A stretch of DNA of 64,000 nt from Vibrio renipiscarius (GTDB lineage: Bacteria; Pseudomonadota; Gammaproteobacteria; Enterobacterales; Vibrionaceae), in contig NZ_JTKH01000005.1 of assembly GCF_000827885.1 (NCBI RefSeq), positions 52,073-116,072 on the forward strand, given 5' to 3'. The notes beneath the pieces are model-generated. The model saw only the letters and a program-made list of their open reading frames with translations. It was not told where the DNA came from and did not search any database. The position numbers and the translations under genes are program-made. Below, piece after piece: positions 48,627 to 58,807 of this stretch (position 1 is its first letter; every line of letters begins with the position of its first letter).

Positions 48627-50546
48627 GTGAAAAAAAGACTTCGCTACTTGTTGCTTGCGGTGCTGCTGCTTATTTCCCTTTGTATCGCGGGTTTTTATGC
48701 CGTGATGCGCAGCCAATATGCCACGCAAGTGGTCAATGAAGCCTTAGCCCAATTCTCATCACAGCCGATGCAGGTTGAACAAGCCCAATTTACGCCACCT
48801 TTACAGCTCACATTGCATGGGCTCACCATCGGTGATGATGCGCCACTCTACCTACCTAAAGTTGAATTGTGGCTGCATCAGTCATTGCCACAACAGAAGA
48901 CATGGCGCTTTGATGCCATTGTCATTGAGCAAGCCAAACTCAATCTCTCGCAGCAAGCTTGGTCGGTACTGAGCCAATTCAATATTGGTCAACTCGCCTT
49001 TAAGCAAAGTGAATTATCGGCTGCCGATTGGTCAGCGCGAGGAGTGAACCTGCAAATCGATCACCCTATTTGGCAAGATGAGCAGCAAGTTTTGCCTTAT
49101 GGCGATATACAGTTCTCTGCCGAACAGTTGTACGTCAAAGGCCACGCATTGGATAACCTACTGATCGATGCGCAATACCAAGCAAACAGCAGCACGGTGT
49201 ATGGGGCGTCGTTTGATTGGAATGGTGCGCAAATTTCAGGCCAAGCAGAGCAGTACCCTCAAGGTTGGTCGCTGATCAATGTTACGATTGATCAGCTCAA
49301 TTTAACCGATGAACAACCGCTGGAAGCGTGGTTGCAACAGCTCGGACAGACCGGCTGGGTGCGCGATATTAATAGCCTAGATATCCTCAAGAGTAACCTC
49401 ACCTATCAGGGCATGCGTTTGATTAATCTCGATCTCTCCGCAGAAAAAATCACTCCAAGCCTATCCGTGTGGCAGCAAAACGGCGGCTATATTTCGTTTA
49501 ATGCCGACTCTATTCGTCATAAAAATCAGCTATGGGTAGAACCCAGCGCTACCATTCGTTTATCAACAAATGACATTCAAGTCTCTGAGCTTGATACGGA
49601 TTGGCTGCAAGGTCGCCTGCAACTGCAAGGAAACCTATCCCCTCAAGCTGTCCATCTAAAACAGTTGTCGCTTTCTGGTATCAAGTTACTTGAAGAAACA
49701 CAGCAAGATCTCATGAATGCATGGCAGTGGATGCAATCATTGCAGCACTTGGCGATTGATCAGCTCGACGTGAATAACCTGCAAATCATTCAACTCAATC
49801 AAAAACCCTTTTGGCAAATCTCAGGCCTTAATATCGATGCGACGGATTTAGTGCTTAAGCAGCAAGGGGAATTGGGATTATGGCAGGGCAATTTAAGCGC
49901 CAGTGCCAATAGCGCCAGTATTGATAAGCACCTTAGCACGCAAGCAACGATTGAAATGAATGCCGATCAGAAACAATGGCATCTTACCCGTTTGTTTGTG
50001 CCGCTTGACCAAGGCTATATTGAAGCCGATGGTTTCTGGGACAGAAGTAAGCTCAGTGCGCCATGGCAGATCAATGCCACGATAGATGGCCTACCGCTCG
50101 ATAGCCAAATAGACACATACCAACAGCCGGTTCACCTCAACGCACTGGCTGAAGTACACATGGCGCTATCCGGGCTTGCGGGTGACTATTCGATGCTTGC
50201 CCATTCACTGAATGGGTCGGTGTCTGCGGCATTACGTCAGGGCCACATCCGTATCGGTCAACATGGCGAGCCAAGTCAGCTTGAGCAGATTTTTGAATTG
50301 GATGACCTCGCGATCAGTGCTGACCGAGGTAGGATCACCATTCAATCTCCAACTCTAGAGCAAGGTATGCAAATGGCTGGGCACATCGACCTCACCCAAC
50401 CTTCACTTGCAACGCTACTGCTTCGCAATCAAAGTGAATGCCAAACGTTGCAGTGGGACATCACCGCGAAAATCTATCAGTTGTTTGACACATGCTCTGG
50501 AGAGCAAGCTCAGACATCCAACCGAGAATCGAGTACTGACTTATAG
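48627..50546 (+). CDS. AsmA-family inner-membrane/periplasmic protein
   Basis: The product (639 residues) has an N-terminal transmembrane helix (about residues 5-27) and a long beta-rich periplasmic body, as in AsmA-like proteins that are thought to bridge the envelope and carry phospholipid toward the outer membrane. A TTG at 48618 is an alternative start. It follows pckA but has its own region after the terminator. Its 3' end overlaps the convergent YiiD-type gene by 37 bases, so no terminator fits between them. Assignment to AsmA is by fold pattern, so specific function is unknown. Confidence 0.75.
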   Translation: MKKRLRYLLLAVLLLISLCIAGFYAVMRSQYATQVVNEALAQFSSQPMQVEQAQFTPPLQLTLHGLTIGDDAPLYLPKVELWLHQSLPQQKTWRFDAIVIEQAKLNLSQQAWSVLSQFNIGQLAFKQSELSAADWSARGVNLQIDHPIWQDEQQVLPYGDIQFSAEQLYVKGHALDNLLIDAQYQANSSTVYGASFDWNGAQISGQAEQYPQGWSLINVTIDQLNLTDEQPLEAWLQQLGQTGWVRDINSLDILKSNLTYQGMRLINLDLSAEKITPSLSVWQQNGGYISFNADSIRHKNQLWVEPSATIRLSTNDIQVSELDTDWLQGRLQLQGNLSPQAVHLKQLSLSGIKLLEETQQDLMNAWQWMQSLQHLAIDQLDVNNLQIIQLNQKPFWQISGLNIDATDLVLKQQGELGLWQGNLSASANSASIDKHLSTQATIEMNADQKQWHLTRLFVPLDQGYIEADGFWDRSKLSAPWQINATIDGLPLDSQIDTYQQPVHLNALAEVHMALSGLAGDYSMLAHSLNGSVSAALRQGHIRIGQHGEPSQLEQIFELDDLAISADRGRITIQSPTLEQGMQMAGHIDLTQPSLATLLLRNQSECQTLQWDITAKIYQLFDTCSGEQAQTSNRESSTDL

Positions 50547-51439
50547 TTGGGCAGCAACATGTAAGTACCAATGAACTCAACCGCTGCGGTTTTACCGCTG
50601 TAAATCGTCACGTGAATGACGATGCGGGCTTTGCGGCCACCCGCTAAACGGTCTAAATCACCACTGATGCCATCTAATGAGGTTTGTGCGACAGGATTTT
50701 GCTCGACTGGGTGACGATAGCGAATACGGCTATCTGCTAGCACGATGTCACCATGCAAGCCGCGCTCTTTGAGCAACAACCACGCCATGCCCCAACCGGT
50801 TAATGTCGCAAGAGTAAATGCCGATCCGGCAAACAGGGTATTGTGAGGATTGAGATTCGGATTAAGCTGCGCGCTGCATTCAAATTGATAACCCGTGTAC
50901 TGGTTTATTTTGATGCCCATTTTATCGCTAATTGGAATATGGTGAGCCCAACGCTCTTGCAACTCAGTGCACCATTCCGGCTTGCGCAGCACATTGGCCA
51001 TTGGATCAAGTGGCTTCACCATTTGTAAATGGCGTGTCGGTCCGCGTTCATCTGAAAGATCGCCGCGACGCTCAAAGCCATTGCGCTCATAAAAGTCGAT
51101 CGCCTCTTCGCGTGCATTACATACCAAGCGCTTCACGCCATCTTGGCGAGCGAGTGACTCTAACGCCACCAGCAACAACGACCCCATACCTTTACTGCGG
51201 CGATTGCTTTTCACTGCCATGTAGCGAATTTGCCCTTCGTGATCGGGCGTCACATACAAACGACCAATCGCCATTGGGCGCCCTCGTCCATCGACAATCA
51301 TGCGATGATGACTCATCGCATCAAACTCATCACGCTCAGAGCCCGCAGGCATACGCCAAGGTTCGCGCAGCATTTGCCAGCGAAAGTGGTAATACTTTTT
51401 AAGTTGATTGTCTGTTTTTGGCGTAATCAGCTTAAACAT
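50510..51439 (-). CDS. YiiD-type fusion of GNAT acetyltransferase and hotdog thioesterase-like domains
   Basis: The 309-residue product has an N-terminal GNAT domain (about 1-140, with the acetyl-CoA loop RRSKGMGSLLL and a YERNGFE segment) and a C-terminal YiiD/hotdog domain (about 155-309, with NPHNTLFAGSAFTLATLTGWG). E. coli YiiD has the same two-domain layout; a role in fatty acid synthesis initiation has been proposed for it, but I have not verified this. It is convergent with, and overlaps, the AsmA-family gene. It lies downstream of dtd on the same strand. Confidence 0.85.
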   Translation of the reverse strand: MFKLITPKTDNQLKKYYHFRWQMLREPWRMPAGSERDEFDAMSHHRMIVDGRGRPMAIGRLYVTPDHEGQIRYMAVKSNRRSKGMGSLLLVALESLARQDGVKRLVCNAREEAIDFYERNGFERRGDLSDERGPTRHLQMVKPLDPMANVLRKPEWCTELQERWAHHIPISDKMGIKINQYTGYQFECSAQLNPNLNPHNTLFAGSAFTLATLTGWGMAWLLLKERGLHGDIVLADSRIRYRHPVEQNPVAQTSLDGISGDLDRLAGGRKARIVIHVTIYSGKTAAVEFIGTYMLLPNYKSVLDSRLDV

Positions 51440-51550
51440 AAAATTCCTTTTTCATTGCCGCTCACTCTCCGGTGAGCCGGCCAATTAAGCGCTTATCTGG
51501 CGCTATTATGGCGATGGATTGATACGGATTTTACCGCAGTAGAAAACAGA

Positions 51551-51985
51551 CTAGACCTGCAGCCAAAATGTCACTGGGCCATCATTGACCAACGAGACTT
51601 TCATGTCCGCAGCAAAGCGACCACGTTCCGTCGGCAAGACGGTTGCGCACTGATCGGCGAAGTAGTCATATAAGCGTTCGGCATCAACCGGATGTGCACC
51701 ACGAGAGAAACCTGCACGAGTCCCTTTGTTGGTGTCTGCTGGCAGAGTAAATTGAGAAACCACCAAGACTTTACCTTCCACTTGCTTCACGTTGAGGTTC
51801 ATCTTGCCATCTTCATCACCAAACACACGGTAAGTGGTAACGCGCTCCATCAGACGTTTCGCTTTGGCTTCATCATCGTCTTTTTCAACACCAAGCAGCA
51901 CCAATAACCCTTGTTCAATTTCACCCACAACGTCGCCATCAACACGTACCGTTGCTTCACTCACTCGTTGAATTAGAGCTATCAC
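51551..51985 (-). CDS. dtd: D-aminoacyl-tRNA deacylase
   Basis: Dtd hydrolyses D-amino acids from mischarged tRNA. The 144-residue product shows the two family signatures, [12 protein letters not shown] (about residues 77-88) and the C-terminal [10 protein letters not shown] with the Gly-cisPro region. Its ATG lies 29 bases inside the upstream gene yihY, so they are co-transcribed; the pair is conserved in gammaproteobacteria. Confidence 0.96.
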   Translation of the reverse strand: MIALIQRVSEATVRVDGDVVGEIEQGLLVLLGVEKDDDEAKAKRLMERVTTYRVFGDEDGKMNLNVKQVEGKVLVVSQFTLPADTNKGTRAGFSRGAHPVDAERLYDYFADQCATVLPTERGRFAADMKVSLVNDGPVTFWLQV

Positions 51986-52874
51986 TTCGACTTCCTTCTT
52001 GTTTACTACTTAGGTATTTTCCGCTCGAGTGTACCACGCTTGTCTCGTCACTCCAGTATTCTTGCTCACCCAATGCCGCCGTGACTTCCGCCCCGATCAG
52101 CACGATCAGCCAACATAAATAAACCCAAATAAACAGTATTGGAATCGCGGCTAATGCTCCGTAGATCACTTGATAGGATGGGAATTGAGTAATGTAAACG
52201 GTAAAGCCTTTTTTACTTAATTCAAACAACAGCGCCGCCACCAGCGCGCCTATCATCGCATGAGAAAGTTTCACTTTTTTGTTCGGCACAACCGTATAGA
52301 GACCAACAAACGCGAGGAAAGATAAAATCAACGGTAACCAGCGCAAAAATTCATCATAAGCGGTCAGCAATACATGGCTGTCTAATAGGCGCAGCGAGGT
52401 GACATATGAGCTCACCGCAATACTGGCACCGACGAGAATCGGCCCCAACGTGAGAAACATCCAATACATTGAAAAAGAAAACACCATCCGGCGTTTTTTC
52501 GTCACTCGCCATATATAATTAAGGTTGTTGTCGATGTTAGAAATCAACATCACCGCCGCGACAAATAAGAAAGCACCGCCAACCGCGGTCATTTTTCCGG
52601 TATTGCTGATAAATTCGAGTAAGGCGTTTTTCACCGCATCGCCGGCAGTAGGCACAAAATGCGTGATCACAAAATCCTGAATCGTGGTGCCCACATCGGC
52701 AAAAATAGAGAATGATGACAATACGGAAAGCAATACCGTCAACATTGGCACAATCGAAAGCAAGGTGATGTAGGCCAAATAGCCTGCGTTAACATTAATT
52801 CGATCGTGCAACATGCGCGTTAAGAGGTAGCGCGCAAATTGAATACACGGCTGCATGAAGGGGGCCATTTTCAA
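51957..52874 (-). CDS. yihY: YihY family inner-membrane protein
   Basis: The product (305 residues) is a YihY/virulence factor BrkB-family protein with about six transmembrane segments and the conserved [20 protein letters not shown] near the start. Once called RNase BN, but that activity belongs to another protein. The first ATG is at 52901; I prefer TTG at 52874, because GGGAGA lies 6 bases before it while the ATG has no usable ribosome site. Overlaps dtd by 29 bases. The C-terminal tail is Ser/Asp/Glu-rich. Confidence 0.88.
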   Translation of the reverse strand: MKMAPFMQPCIQFARYLLTRMLHDRINVNAGYLAYITLLSIVPMLTVLLSVLSSFSIFADVGTTIQDFVITHFVPTAGDAVKNALLEFISNTGKMTAVGGAFLFVAAVMLISNIDNNLNYIWRVTKKRRMVFSFSMYWMFLTLGPILVGASIAVSSYVTSLRLLDSHVLLTAYDEFLRWLPLILSFLAFVGLYTVVPNKKVKLSHAMIGALVAALLFELSKKGFTVYITQFPSYQVIYGALAAIPILFIWVYLCWLIVLIGAEVTAALGEQEYWSDETSVVHSSGKYLSSKQEGSRSDSSNSTSE

Positions 52875-52938
52875 CTTGTATCTCCCTATCATCTGATTCA
52901 TCCTAATTCTGTTATTATTCGCTTAAAGGGACTTTACG

Positions 52939-53580
52939 ATGCCTTATTTTATCGCTTTTTTGATGGCTCTTACGACGCTGACTGGATGCCAATCCACCTA
53001 TTATGCCGCGATGGAGCAAGTCGGTGTGCACAAGCGCGACATCATGGTCGATCGCGTTGAAGACGCTAAAGTGTCCCAACAAGAAGCGCAGCAAGAGTTT
53101 ACCAGCGCACTCGATGCCGTGTCAGCTCTAACCCATTTTGACGGTGGTGAACTCGAAACCGTTTACAACCAAATCAATGATAAATATGAAGCCAGTGAGA
53201 GCGCGGCGCAAGAAGTTAGTGATCGAATTGCGGCCATTGAAGACGTCTCTGATGCGTTATTTGCCGAATGGGAGCAAGAGCTAGAACTCTACACCAACGC
53301 CTCTCTACGTCGCTCTAGTGAACAAAAACTACGAGAGACACGAACATCTTACAACACCATGATTAAAGCGATGCAGCGCGCCGAGCAACGCATGACACCG
53401 GTTCTGAATGCACTTCGTGATAATACGTTGTTCTTAAAACACAACCTGAATGCCAGTGCGATTGGTTCTTTGCAAGGCGAATTTGTTAGCCTAGAAAGAG
53501 AAATCGAACAAGCGATTCAACAAATGAACCAAGCGATCAGCGAATCCGATAAGTTTCTCAATAAACTACAAACGCAATAA
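52939..53580 (+). CDS. DUF2959 lipoprotein
   Basis: The 213-residue product has a short lipoprotein signal (lipobox LTGC, lipidated Cys about residue 17) and then an almost wholly alpha-helical, coiled-coil body rich in Glu/Gln/Ala. DUF2959 has no known function; a periplasmic structural or scaffold role is conceivable. It starts 65 bases from divergent yihY and its stop abuts the end of the next, convergent gene with no bases between. Confidence 0.85.
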   Translation: MPYFIAFLMALTTLTGCQSTYYAAMEQVGVHKRDIMVDRVEDAKVSQQEAQQEFTSALDAVSALTHFDGGELETVYNQINDKYEASESAAQEVSDRIAAIEDVSDALFAEWEQELELYTNASLRRSSEQKLRETRTSYNTMIKAMQRAEQRMTPVLNALRDNTLFLKHNLNASAIGSLQGEFVSLEREIEQAIQQMNQAISESDKFLNKLQTQ

Positions 53581-54123
53581 TCACGCTTCCATTGTCATCG
53601 GGAGTGCTGCGGCACTCTCGATAAAAGCACACCTCTCAGCCAAGGTTCCCCAAGGCACTTCCACGACCTGATAACCGAGCTGCTGATAAATCGCGACTAA
53701 CGCATCGTGGATCGCGAGCGCGCCTTCAAACGGATATGGACGCACCTCATCTTGCACATAGATGTCTCGATGTGGGCGACAGAAAAAGACCTGCCCATGG
53801 TAGCCGGCACTTGCCTCACGATAATGCGCATCAATTTCTAGCCCTGCCTGGGCTAAATAACCACAAATATCGGGAATCGCGCGATCCACAAAAGCCACAC
53901 TCTGCAAAGCGGCTTGTTGCTTTTGCTCGCTCATGCTTTCTAAACATAATGCGGCAAAGCCCGGTAAATCATGCCAAGGTAAGATGCCATTCTCCAATTG
54001 AGCTTGCTGCTCAATGAGCGTGCGAGAGACCTCTGCAAACGTTGCATACCCTTTATTCGCTAATGCATCAATTAAGCTAGTTTTCCCCGCGCCTGGGCCA
54101 CCGGTAATAATGATCGGTAACAT
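53581..54123 (-). CDS. AAA/P-loop NTPase, small single-domain (NadR-kinase-like)
   Basis: The 180-residue product begins with a Walker A GGPGAGKTSL (about residues 8-17) and VDRAIPDICGYL, a Walker B-like segment near residue 80; RPYPFEG follows near 130. This matches small AAA_28-type P-loop proteins whose substrate is unknown. The end abuts the convergent DUF2959 gene directly. Function is not inferred beyond nucleotide binding. Confidence 0.8.
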   Translation of the reverse strand: MLPIIITGGPGAGKTSLIDALANKGYATFAEVSRTLIEQQAQLENGILPWHDLPGFAALCLESMSEQKQQAALQSVAFVDRAIPDICGYLAQAGLEIDAHYREASAGYHGQVFFCRPHRDIYVQDEVRPYPFEGALAIHDALVAIYQQLGYQVVEVPWGTLAERCAFIESAAALPMTMEA

Positions 54124-54187
54124 CTCAATTCCTGTTTTTTTGTGTTCAACATTCTATGATCGTTGTTGTTCGCTAAATCGCGCCCAT

Positions 54188-54217
54188 AAAAAAGGCCCTG
54201 ATATTATCAGAGCCTTT
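54188..54217 (-). terminator. Rho-independent terminator of typA
   Basis: Minus-strand stem AGGCTCTGAT / ATCAGGGCCT (one G-T pair, two-base loop extended by TA), followed by seven T. It is 23 bases after the typA stop. Confidence 0.85.
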
Positions 54218-54239
54218 CATTTAATCGACTAGCGACTAA

Positions 54240-56069
54240 TTATTTTGGTGCACGACCTGCGCGTTTACGATCGTTCTCAGTAAGTAGTTTCTTACGGATA
54301 CGGATGCTTACAGGTGTTACTTCAACTAGTTCATCATCATCGATAAATTCTAGAGCTTGCTCTAGCGTGTGCTTGATAGCTGGAGATAGCGTTTGAGCTT
54401 CATCAGTACCAGAAGCACGAACGTTCGTTAGCTGCTTACCACGTAGACAGTTGATTGTTAGATCGTTTGAACGGTTATGAATACCGATGATCTGACCTTC
54501 GTATACTTCATCACCGTGCTCTGCGAACAAACGGCCACGCTCTTGAAGGTTAAACAGTGAGTAAGTTACCGCTTTACCCATACCGTTAGAGATCAATACG
54601 CCGTTAGCACGTTGACCAATTACGCCACCTTTGTGTGGACCGTAGTGATCAAATGAGTGGTAGATAAGACCAGAACCAGAAGTCATTGTTAGGAATTCTG
54701 TTTGGAAACCGATCAGACCACGAGAAGGCATAACGAAGTCCATACGGATACGGCCTTTACCATCTGGTGCCATGTCTTTCATCTCACCCTTACGGATGCC
54801 GATGTTTTCCATAACACTACCTTGGTGCTCTTCCATTACGTCGATAGTTACCGTTTCAAACGGTTCCATTAGCTCACCATCGATTGTTTTGATGATTACT
54901 TCTGGACGAGATACTGCTAGCTCGAAACCTTCACGACGCATGTTTTCGATCAGGATAGATAGGTGAAGCTCACCACGGCCTGAAACGCGGAAACGGTCTG
55001 GACTGTCAGTTTCTTCTACACGTAGTGCAACGTTGTGTACAAGTTCTTTTTGTAGACGCTCAAGGATGTTACGTGACGTTACGAACTTACCTTCTTTACC
55101 CGCGAACGGAGAAGTGTTTACTTGGAACGTCATTGTTACTGTTGGTTCATCAACAGATAGTGGTGGCAATGCTTCAACATTGTTTTGATCACAGATAGTG
55201 TCTGAAATTTTCAGCTCACCAAGACCTGTGATTGCAATGATGTCGCCAGCGTCAGCTTGTTCAACTTCATGACGGTCAAGACCAAGGTAGCCCATTACTG
55301 TGCCCACTTTGCCGTTACGTTTTTTGCCGTCAGCGCCAACGATAGTTACTTGTTGGTTAGCACGAACGCTACCACGAGTAACACGAGCAACACCGATAAC
55401 ACCTACGTATGAGCTGTAATCTAGTTGAGAGATTTGCATTTGTAGTGAACCTTCACGGTCAACGTTTGGAGCATCTACGTTGTCTACAACTGCTTGGAAC
55501 AATGGTTCCATGTTCTCGCCAGTTTCGCCTTCTTCCATTGTTGCCCAGCCGTTTAGTGCTGAAGCGTATACAGTAGTGAAGTCTAGCTGCTCATCAGTCG
55601 CGCCTAGGTTGTCGAACAAATCAAAGATTTGATCCATAACCCACTCAGGACGTGCGCCTGGGCGGTCAATCTTGTTGATTACAACGATTGGCTTAAGGCC
55701 GTGAGCAAATGCTTTTTGCGTTACGAAACGAGTTTGTGGCATTGGGCCATCAACTGCGTCAACGATAAGCAAAACAGAGTCAACCATTGACATGATACGC
55801 TCAACTTCACCACCGAAGTCCGCGTGTCCCGGAGTATCTACGATGTTGATGCGGTAGTCGTTCCAGTTGATTGCTGTGTTCTTAGCAAGAATGGTAATAC
55901 CACGTTCTTTTTCGATGTCGTTCGAGTCCATGACACGCTCTTCAGCTTCGCCACGAGACTCCAAGGTACCTGATTGTTGTAGCAGTTTATCAACCAGTGT
56001 TGTTTTACCGTGGTCAACGTGCGCGATGATCGCGATATTTCTCAATTTATCAATCTGTGTAGTAGCCAT
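54240..56069 (-). CDS. typA: Ribosome-associated GTPase TypA/BipA
   Basis: BipA is a ribosome-binding translational GTPase important at low temperature and for stress responses and 50S biogenesis. The 609-residue product has G1 [10 protein letters not shown] (about residues 16-25), G3 [11 protein letters not shown]4 NKIDRPGA, then EF-G-like domains and the BipA-specific C-terminal domain. An open upstream frame reaches 56123, but the Met at 56069 gives [11 protein letters not shown], the family start. Divergent from glnA, as in E. coli. Confidence 0.96.
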   Translation of the reverse strand: MATTQIDKLRNIAIIAHVDHGKTTLVDKLLQQSGTLESRGEAEERVMDSNDIEKERGITILAKNTAINWNDYRINIVDTPGHADFGGEVERIMSMVDSVLLIVDAVDGPMPQTRFVTQKAFAHGLKPIVVINKIDRPGARPEWVMDQIFDLFDNLGATDEQLDFTTVYASALNGWATMEEGETGENMEPLFQAVVDNVDAPNVDREGSLQMQISQLDYSSYVGVIGVARVTRGSVRANQQVTIVGADGKKRNGKVGTVMGYLGLDRHEVEQADAGDIIAITGLGELKISDTICDQNNVEALPPLSVDEPTVTMTFQVNTSPFAGKEGKFVTSRNILERLQKELVHNVALRVEETDSPDRFRVSGRGELHLSILIENMRREGFELAVSRPEVIIKTIDGELMEPFETVTIDVMEEHQGSVMENIGIRKGEMKDMAPDGKGRIRMDFVMPSRGLIGFQTEFLTMTSGSGLIYHSFDHYGPHKGGVIGQRANGVLISNGMGKAVTYSLFNLQERGRLFAEHGDEVYEGQIIGIHNRSNDLTINCLRGKQLTNVRASGTDEAQTLSPAIKHTLEQALEFIDDDELVEVTPVSIRIRKKLLTENDRKRAGRAPK

Positions 56070-56423
56070 GGATTTTGATTCACTTATAAAAGAAATGACC
56101 CTCAGCGAATAGAATTCAGCCAAGCATCACTTATTTGATTAAAAAAACGTCCGTAATGTACCAGATTTTAGCGAAAAACCTAGAAATATGTGATCCATCC
56201 CTGAGGTTTTCGACAATATTAGGCGTTTTAAGCAGCTAACTTTTTGCTCAGCCCGCCTCTACAGCTTAAGCATAGCCAAGAATCTCGCCTTCTTGAACGA
56301 AATTACCGACGAAATAATGGAAATCGCTCTCCAGTTTAATCGTAAAGTCGTTGACATCTCATTCAAACGACGGCTGAATGGAATCGTTTTTTTTGCTTCA
56401 TTATTGTGCACTTTGCATTTATT
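56070..56423. promoter_or_regulatory. Intergenic region upstream of typA, part of the typA-glnA divergent control region
   Basis: No gene is seen. It must contain the typA promoter on the minus strand; a TGGTACATT extended -10-like sequence (minus strand, near 56155-56165) is a weak candidate. The part toward glnA becomes AT-rich and holds the elements listed separately. Confidence 0.3.
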
Positions 56424-56440
56424 GCACCACTACGGTGCAT
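56424..56440 (+). promoter_or_regulatory. NtrC (GlnG) binding site, enhancer of glnA
   Basis: TGCACC, five bases, GGTGCA is a perfect copy of the NtrC consensus. It centres about 117 bases before the predicted sigma-54 start, similar to the E. coli glnA enhancers. A separate half-site GGTGCA lies at 56456-56461, and a TGCAC at 56408-56412. Confidence 0.85.
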
Positions 56441-56521
56441 GGCAATTCCAATTTGGTGCAAGGAAATAAAGAAAATACACCACAATTTACATAATACATT
56501 GAAATTAATGGATTAATTTTT

Positions 56522-56538
56522 TTGGCACGAATTTGGCT
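56522..56538 (+). promoter_or_regulatory. Sigma-54 promoter of glnA
   Basis: TTGGCACG carries the GG at 56524-56525 and the GC at 56536-56537, exactly 10 bases between them, fitting GG-N10-GC. The -12 block reads TGGCT, one change from TTGCT. The predicted start is near 56549, with a 94-base leader to glnA. Confidence 0.8.
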
Positions 56539-56642
56539 TAGTAAAAATCAGCATCGATTAATGAACTTCACTCAAGATTAATCAATGCTAGATTACCCAA
56601 ATCGAGCTAATACCGCTTTAATAACACTGGAGGTTATCCAAG

Positions 56643-58052
56643 ATGTCAGTTGAAAACGTTCTATCGCTGATCCAAGAAAACGAAGTTAAGTTTGTTGACC
56701 TACGCTTTACTGATACAAAAGGTAAAGAGCAACACATCTCTATCCCTTCTCACCAAGTCGATGCAGACTTTTTTGAAGACGGAAAGATGTTTGATGGTTC
56801 TTCAGTTGCTGGCTGGAAAGGCATTAACGAATCAGACATGGTGATGATGCCTGACGCAACATCAGCTGTGCTTGACCCATTCACAGAAGATTCAACGCTA
56901 AACATCCGTTGTGACATCCTTGAGCCTGCAACAATGCAAGGTTACGACCGTGACCCTCGCTCTATCGCGAAACGCGCTGAAGATTACATGCGTGCAACCG
57001 GTCTAGCTGACACTGTGCTTGTTGGTCCTGAGCCAGAATTCTTCTTGTTTGACGATGTAAAATACTCAAACGACATGTCTGGTTCTTTCTTCAAGATCGA
57101 TGACGTGGAAGCGGCATGGAACACAGGTGCAGATTTCGAAGGCGGTAACAAAGGTCACCGTCCAGGCGTGAAAGGCGGTTACTTCCCAGTTGCTCCAGTT
57201 GACTCATCACAAGACATCCGTTCTGCAATGTGTCTGATCATGGAAGAGATGGGCCTTGTTGTTGAAGCTCACCACCATGAAGTAGCAACGGCAGGTCAAA
57301 ATGAGATCGCGACTCGCTTTAACACGCTAACAGCGAAAGCCGATGAGATCCAAATCTACAAGTACGTTGTACATAACGTAGCACACGCTTTTGGCAAGAC
57401 AGCGACATTCATGCCTAAACCACTTGTTGGTGACAACGGCAGCGGCATGCACGTACACATGTCTCTAAACAAAGATGGTCAAAACTTGTTTGCGGGTGAT
57501 AAGTACGGCGGCCTATCTGAGATGGCACTGAACTTCATCGGTGGTATCATCAAACACGCTCGTGCAATCAACGCATTTGCTAACCCATCAACGAACTCAT
57601 ACAAGCGTCTAGTCCCAGGCTATGAAGCACCAGTTATGCTTGCATACTCTGCACGTAACCGTTCAGCTTCTATCCGTATCCCAGTGGTACCAAGCCCGAA
57701 AGCGCGTCGTATCGAAGCTCGCTTCCCAGATCCAGCAGCGAACCCATACCTAGCGTTTGCTTGTCTATTAATGGCAGGTCTTGATGGCGTGAAGAACAAG
57801 ATCCATCCAGGCGAAGCAATGGATAAAGACTTGTACGACCTACCAGCAGAAGAAGCAGCTGAGATTCCAAAAGTAGCAGAATCACTAGAAGTGGCTCTAA
57901 AAGCACTAAACGAAGATCGTGAATTCTTGACTTCTGGCGGTGTGTTCTCTGATGACTTTATCGACTCTTACATCAAACTTAAAATGCAAGATGTTGAGAA
58001 AGTGAACATGGCAACTCACCCGCTTGAGTTCGAACTTTACTACTCAGTGTAA
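56643..58052 (+). CDS. glnA: Glutamine synthetase, type I
   Basis: GlnA makes glutamine from glutamate and ammonia with ATP, as a dodecamer. The 469-residue product has the beta-Grasp N-domain, the ATP-site and metal motifs, GQNEIATRF and [11 protein letters not shown], and the adenylylation Tyr at position 398 in DKDLYDLP, so GlnE control is expected. It is preceded by sigma-54 and NtrC elements and an AGGTTATCC/GGAGG ribosome site, and followed by a terminator. Confidence 0.98.
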   Translation: MSVENVLSLIQENEVKFVDLRFTDTKGKEQHISIPSHQVDADFFEDGKMFDGSSVAGWKGINESDMVMMPDATSAVLDPFTEDSTLNIRCDILEPATMQGYDRDPRSIAKRAEDYMRATGLADTVLVGPEPEFFLFDDVKYSNDMSGSFFKIDDVEAAWNTGADFEGGNKGHRPGVKGGYFPVAPVDSSQDIRSAMCLIMEEMGLVVEAHHHEVATAGQNEIATRFNTLTAKADEIQIYKYVVHNVAHAFGKTATFMPKPLVGDNGSGMHVHMSLNKDGQNLFAGDKYGGLSEMALNFIGGIIKHARAINAFANPSTNSYKRLVPGYEAPVMLAYSARNRSASIRIPVVPSPKARRIEARFPDPAANPYLAFACLLMAGLDGVKNKIHPGEAMDKDLYDLPAEEAAEIPKVAESLEVALKALNEDREFLTSGGVFSDDFIDSYIKLKMQDVEKVNMATHPLEFELYYSV

Positions 58053-58070
58053 TCAGATTACATGATTATC

Positions 58071-58099
58071 AGGCTCGCCTCGCAGGCGGGCCTTTTTTA
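58071..58099 (+). terminator. Rho-independent terminator of glnA
   Basis: A 10-bp stem, AGGCTCGCCT / AGGCGGGCCT with one G-T pair and loop CGC, followed by six T. Confidence 0.9.
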
Positions 58100-58175
58100 T
58101 ATGCAGCAAAAAAACTTCTTGTTTATAGTCTATTTAGTGAACAACCAACCGGACTAAAAAGAAGAGAGAAATGCG

Positions 58176-58766
58176 ATGCTGAAAACTATCTTATTGTCCC
58201 TTCTATGCCTTAGTTTTAGCTTACCTATCTATGCTAACAATGGGAAAACTGTGTTTACCTGGGTCGACGAGCACGGTGTTTTACATTTTAGCGATACCCC
58301 CGACAGTACAGACGCATCTGCGGTTAAACTGCAAGACTTCCAACCTATTCCTGTTGAATTAGAGGAATTAACCCCAGATTTTGGTGATATTGACGATCTA
58401 AACCAAGATGATGACATCACTTCAAATCCAGAGCCTAAAGAAAAAATAATTGCGCTGGCACTCGAGATAACACAACCAAATAACGATGAAATAATCCGCA
58501 GCAATGATGGAAACTTCACCGTGAGTGCGGAGCTCAATCGCCAACTTGTCCCAGGTGAACAGCTACAATTATTACTTGATAATCAGCCTTACCACGCTCC
58601 AACCACCTCCCCAACGTGGTCACTACGTAATATTGACCGCGGCACACATCAACTTAGTATTGAAGCGAAACAAAGCGGCAAGCAAATTGCATCCTCTCCT
58701 AGTATTACGGTACATCTTCAGCGAGCTGTGGTTAAGAAAGTAAAACCTCAACCCAAAGCCCTCTAG
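58176..58766 (+). CDS. DUF4124 protein, periplasmic
   Basis: The 196-residue product has a Sec signal peptide (about 1-20, ending IYA), the DUF4124 domain just after it (KTVFTWVDEHGVLHFSDTP), an acidic linker, then a C-terminal domain that resembles an Ig-like fold (ITQPNNDEIIRSNDGNFTV to the end). Its function is unknown. It lies between glnA and glnL, a place that it seems to hold in other Vibrio as far as I recall. A promoter is not obvious in the 76 bases after the glnA terminator. Confidence 0.85.
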   Translation: MLKTILLSLLCLSFSLPIYANNGKTVFTWVDEHGVLHFSDTPDSTDASAVKLQDFQPIPVELEELTPDFGDIDDLNQDDDITSNPEPKEKIIALALEITQPNNDEIIRSNDGNFTVSAELNRQLVPGEQLQLLLDNQPYHAPTTSPTWSLRNIDRGTHQLSIEAKQSGKQIASSPSITVHLQRAVVKKVKPQPKAL

Positions 58767-58807
58767 AGCTGCACTTTTACTTTCTCTTCTATAGGGAATG
58801 CGCCATA

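Noticed and set aside
50932..51402. 156-residue frame opposite the YiiD-type gene
   Set aside because: Antisense shadow; the minus-strand gene has clear GNAT and hotdog domains.
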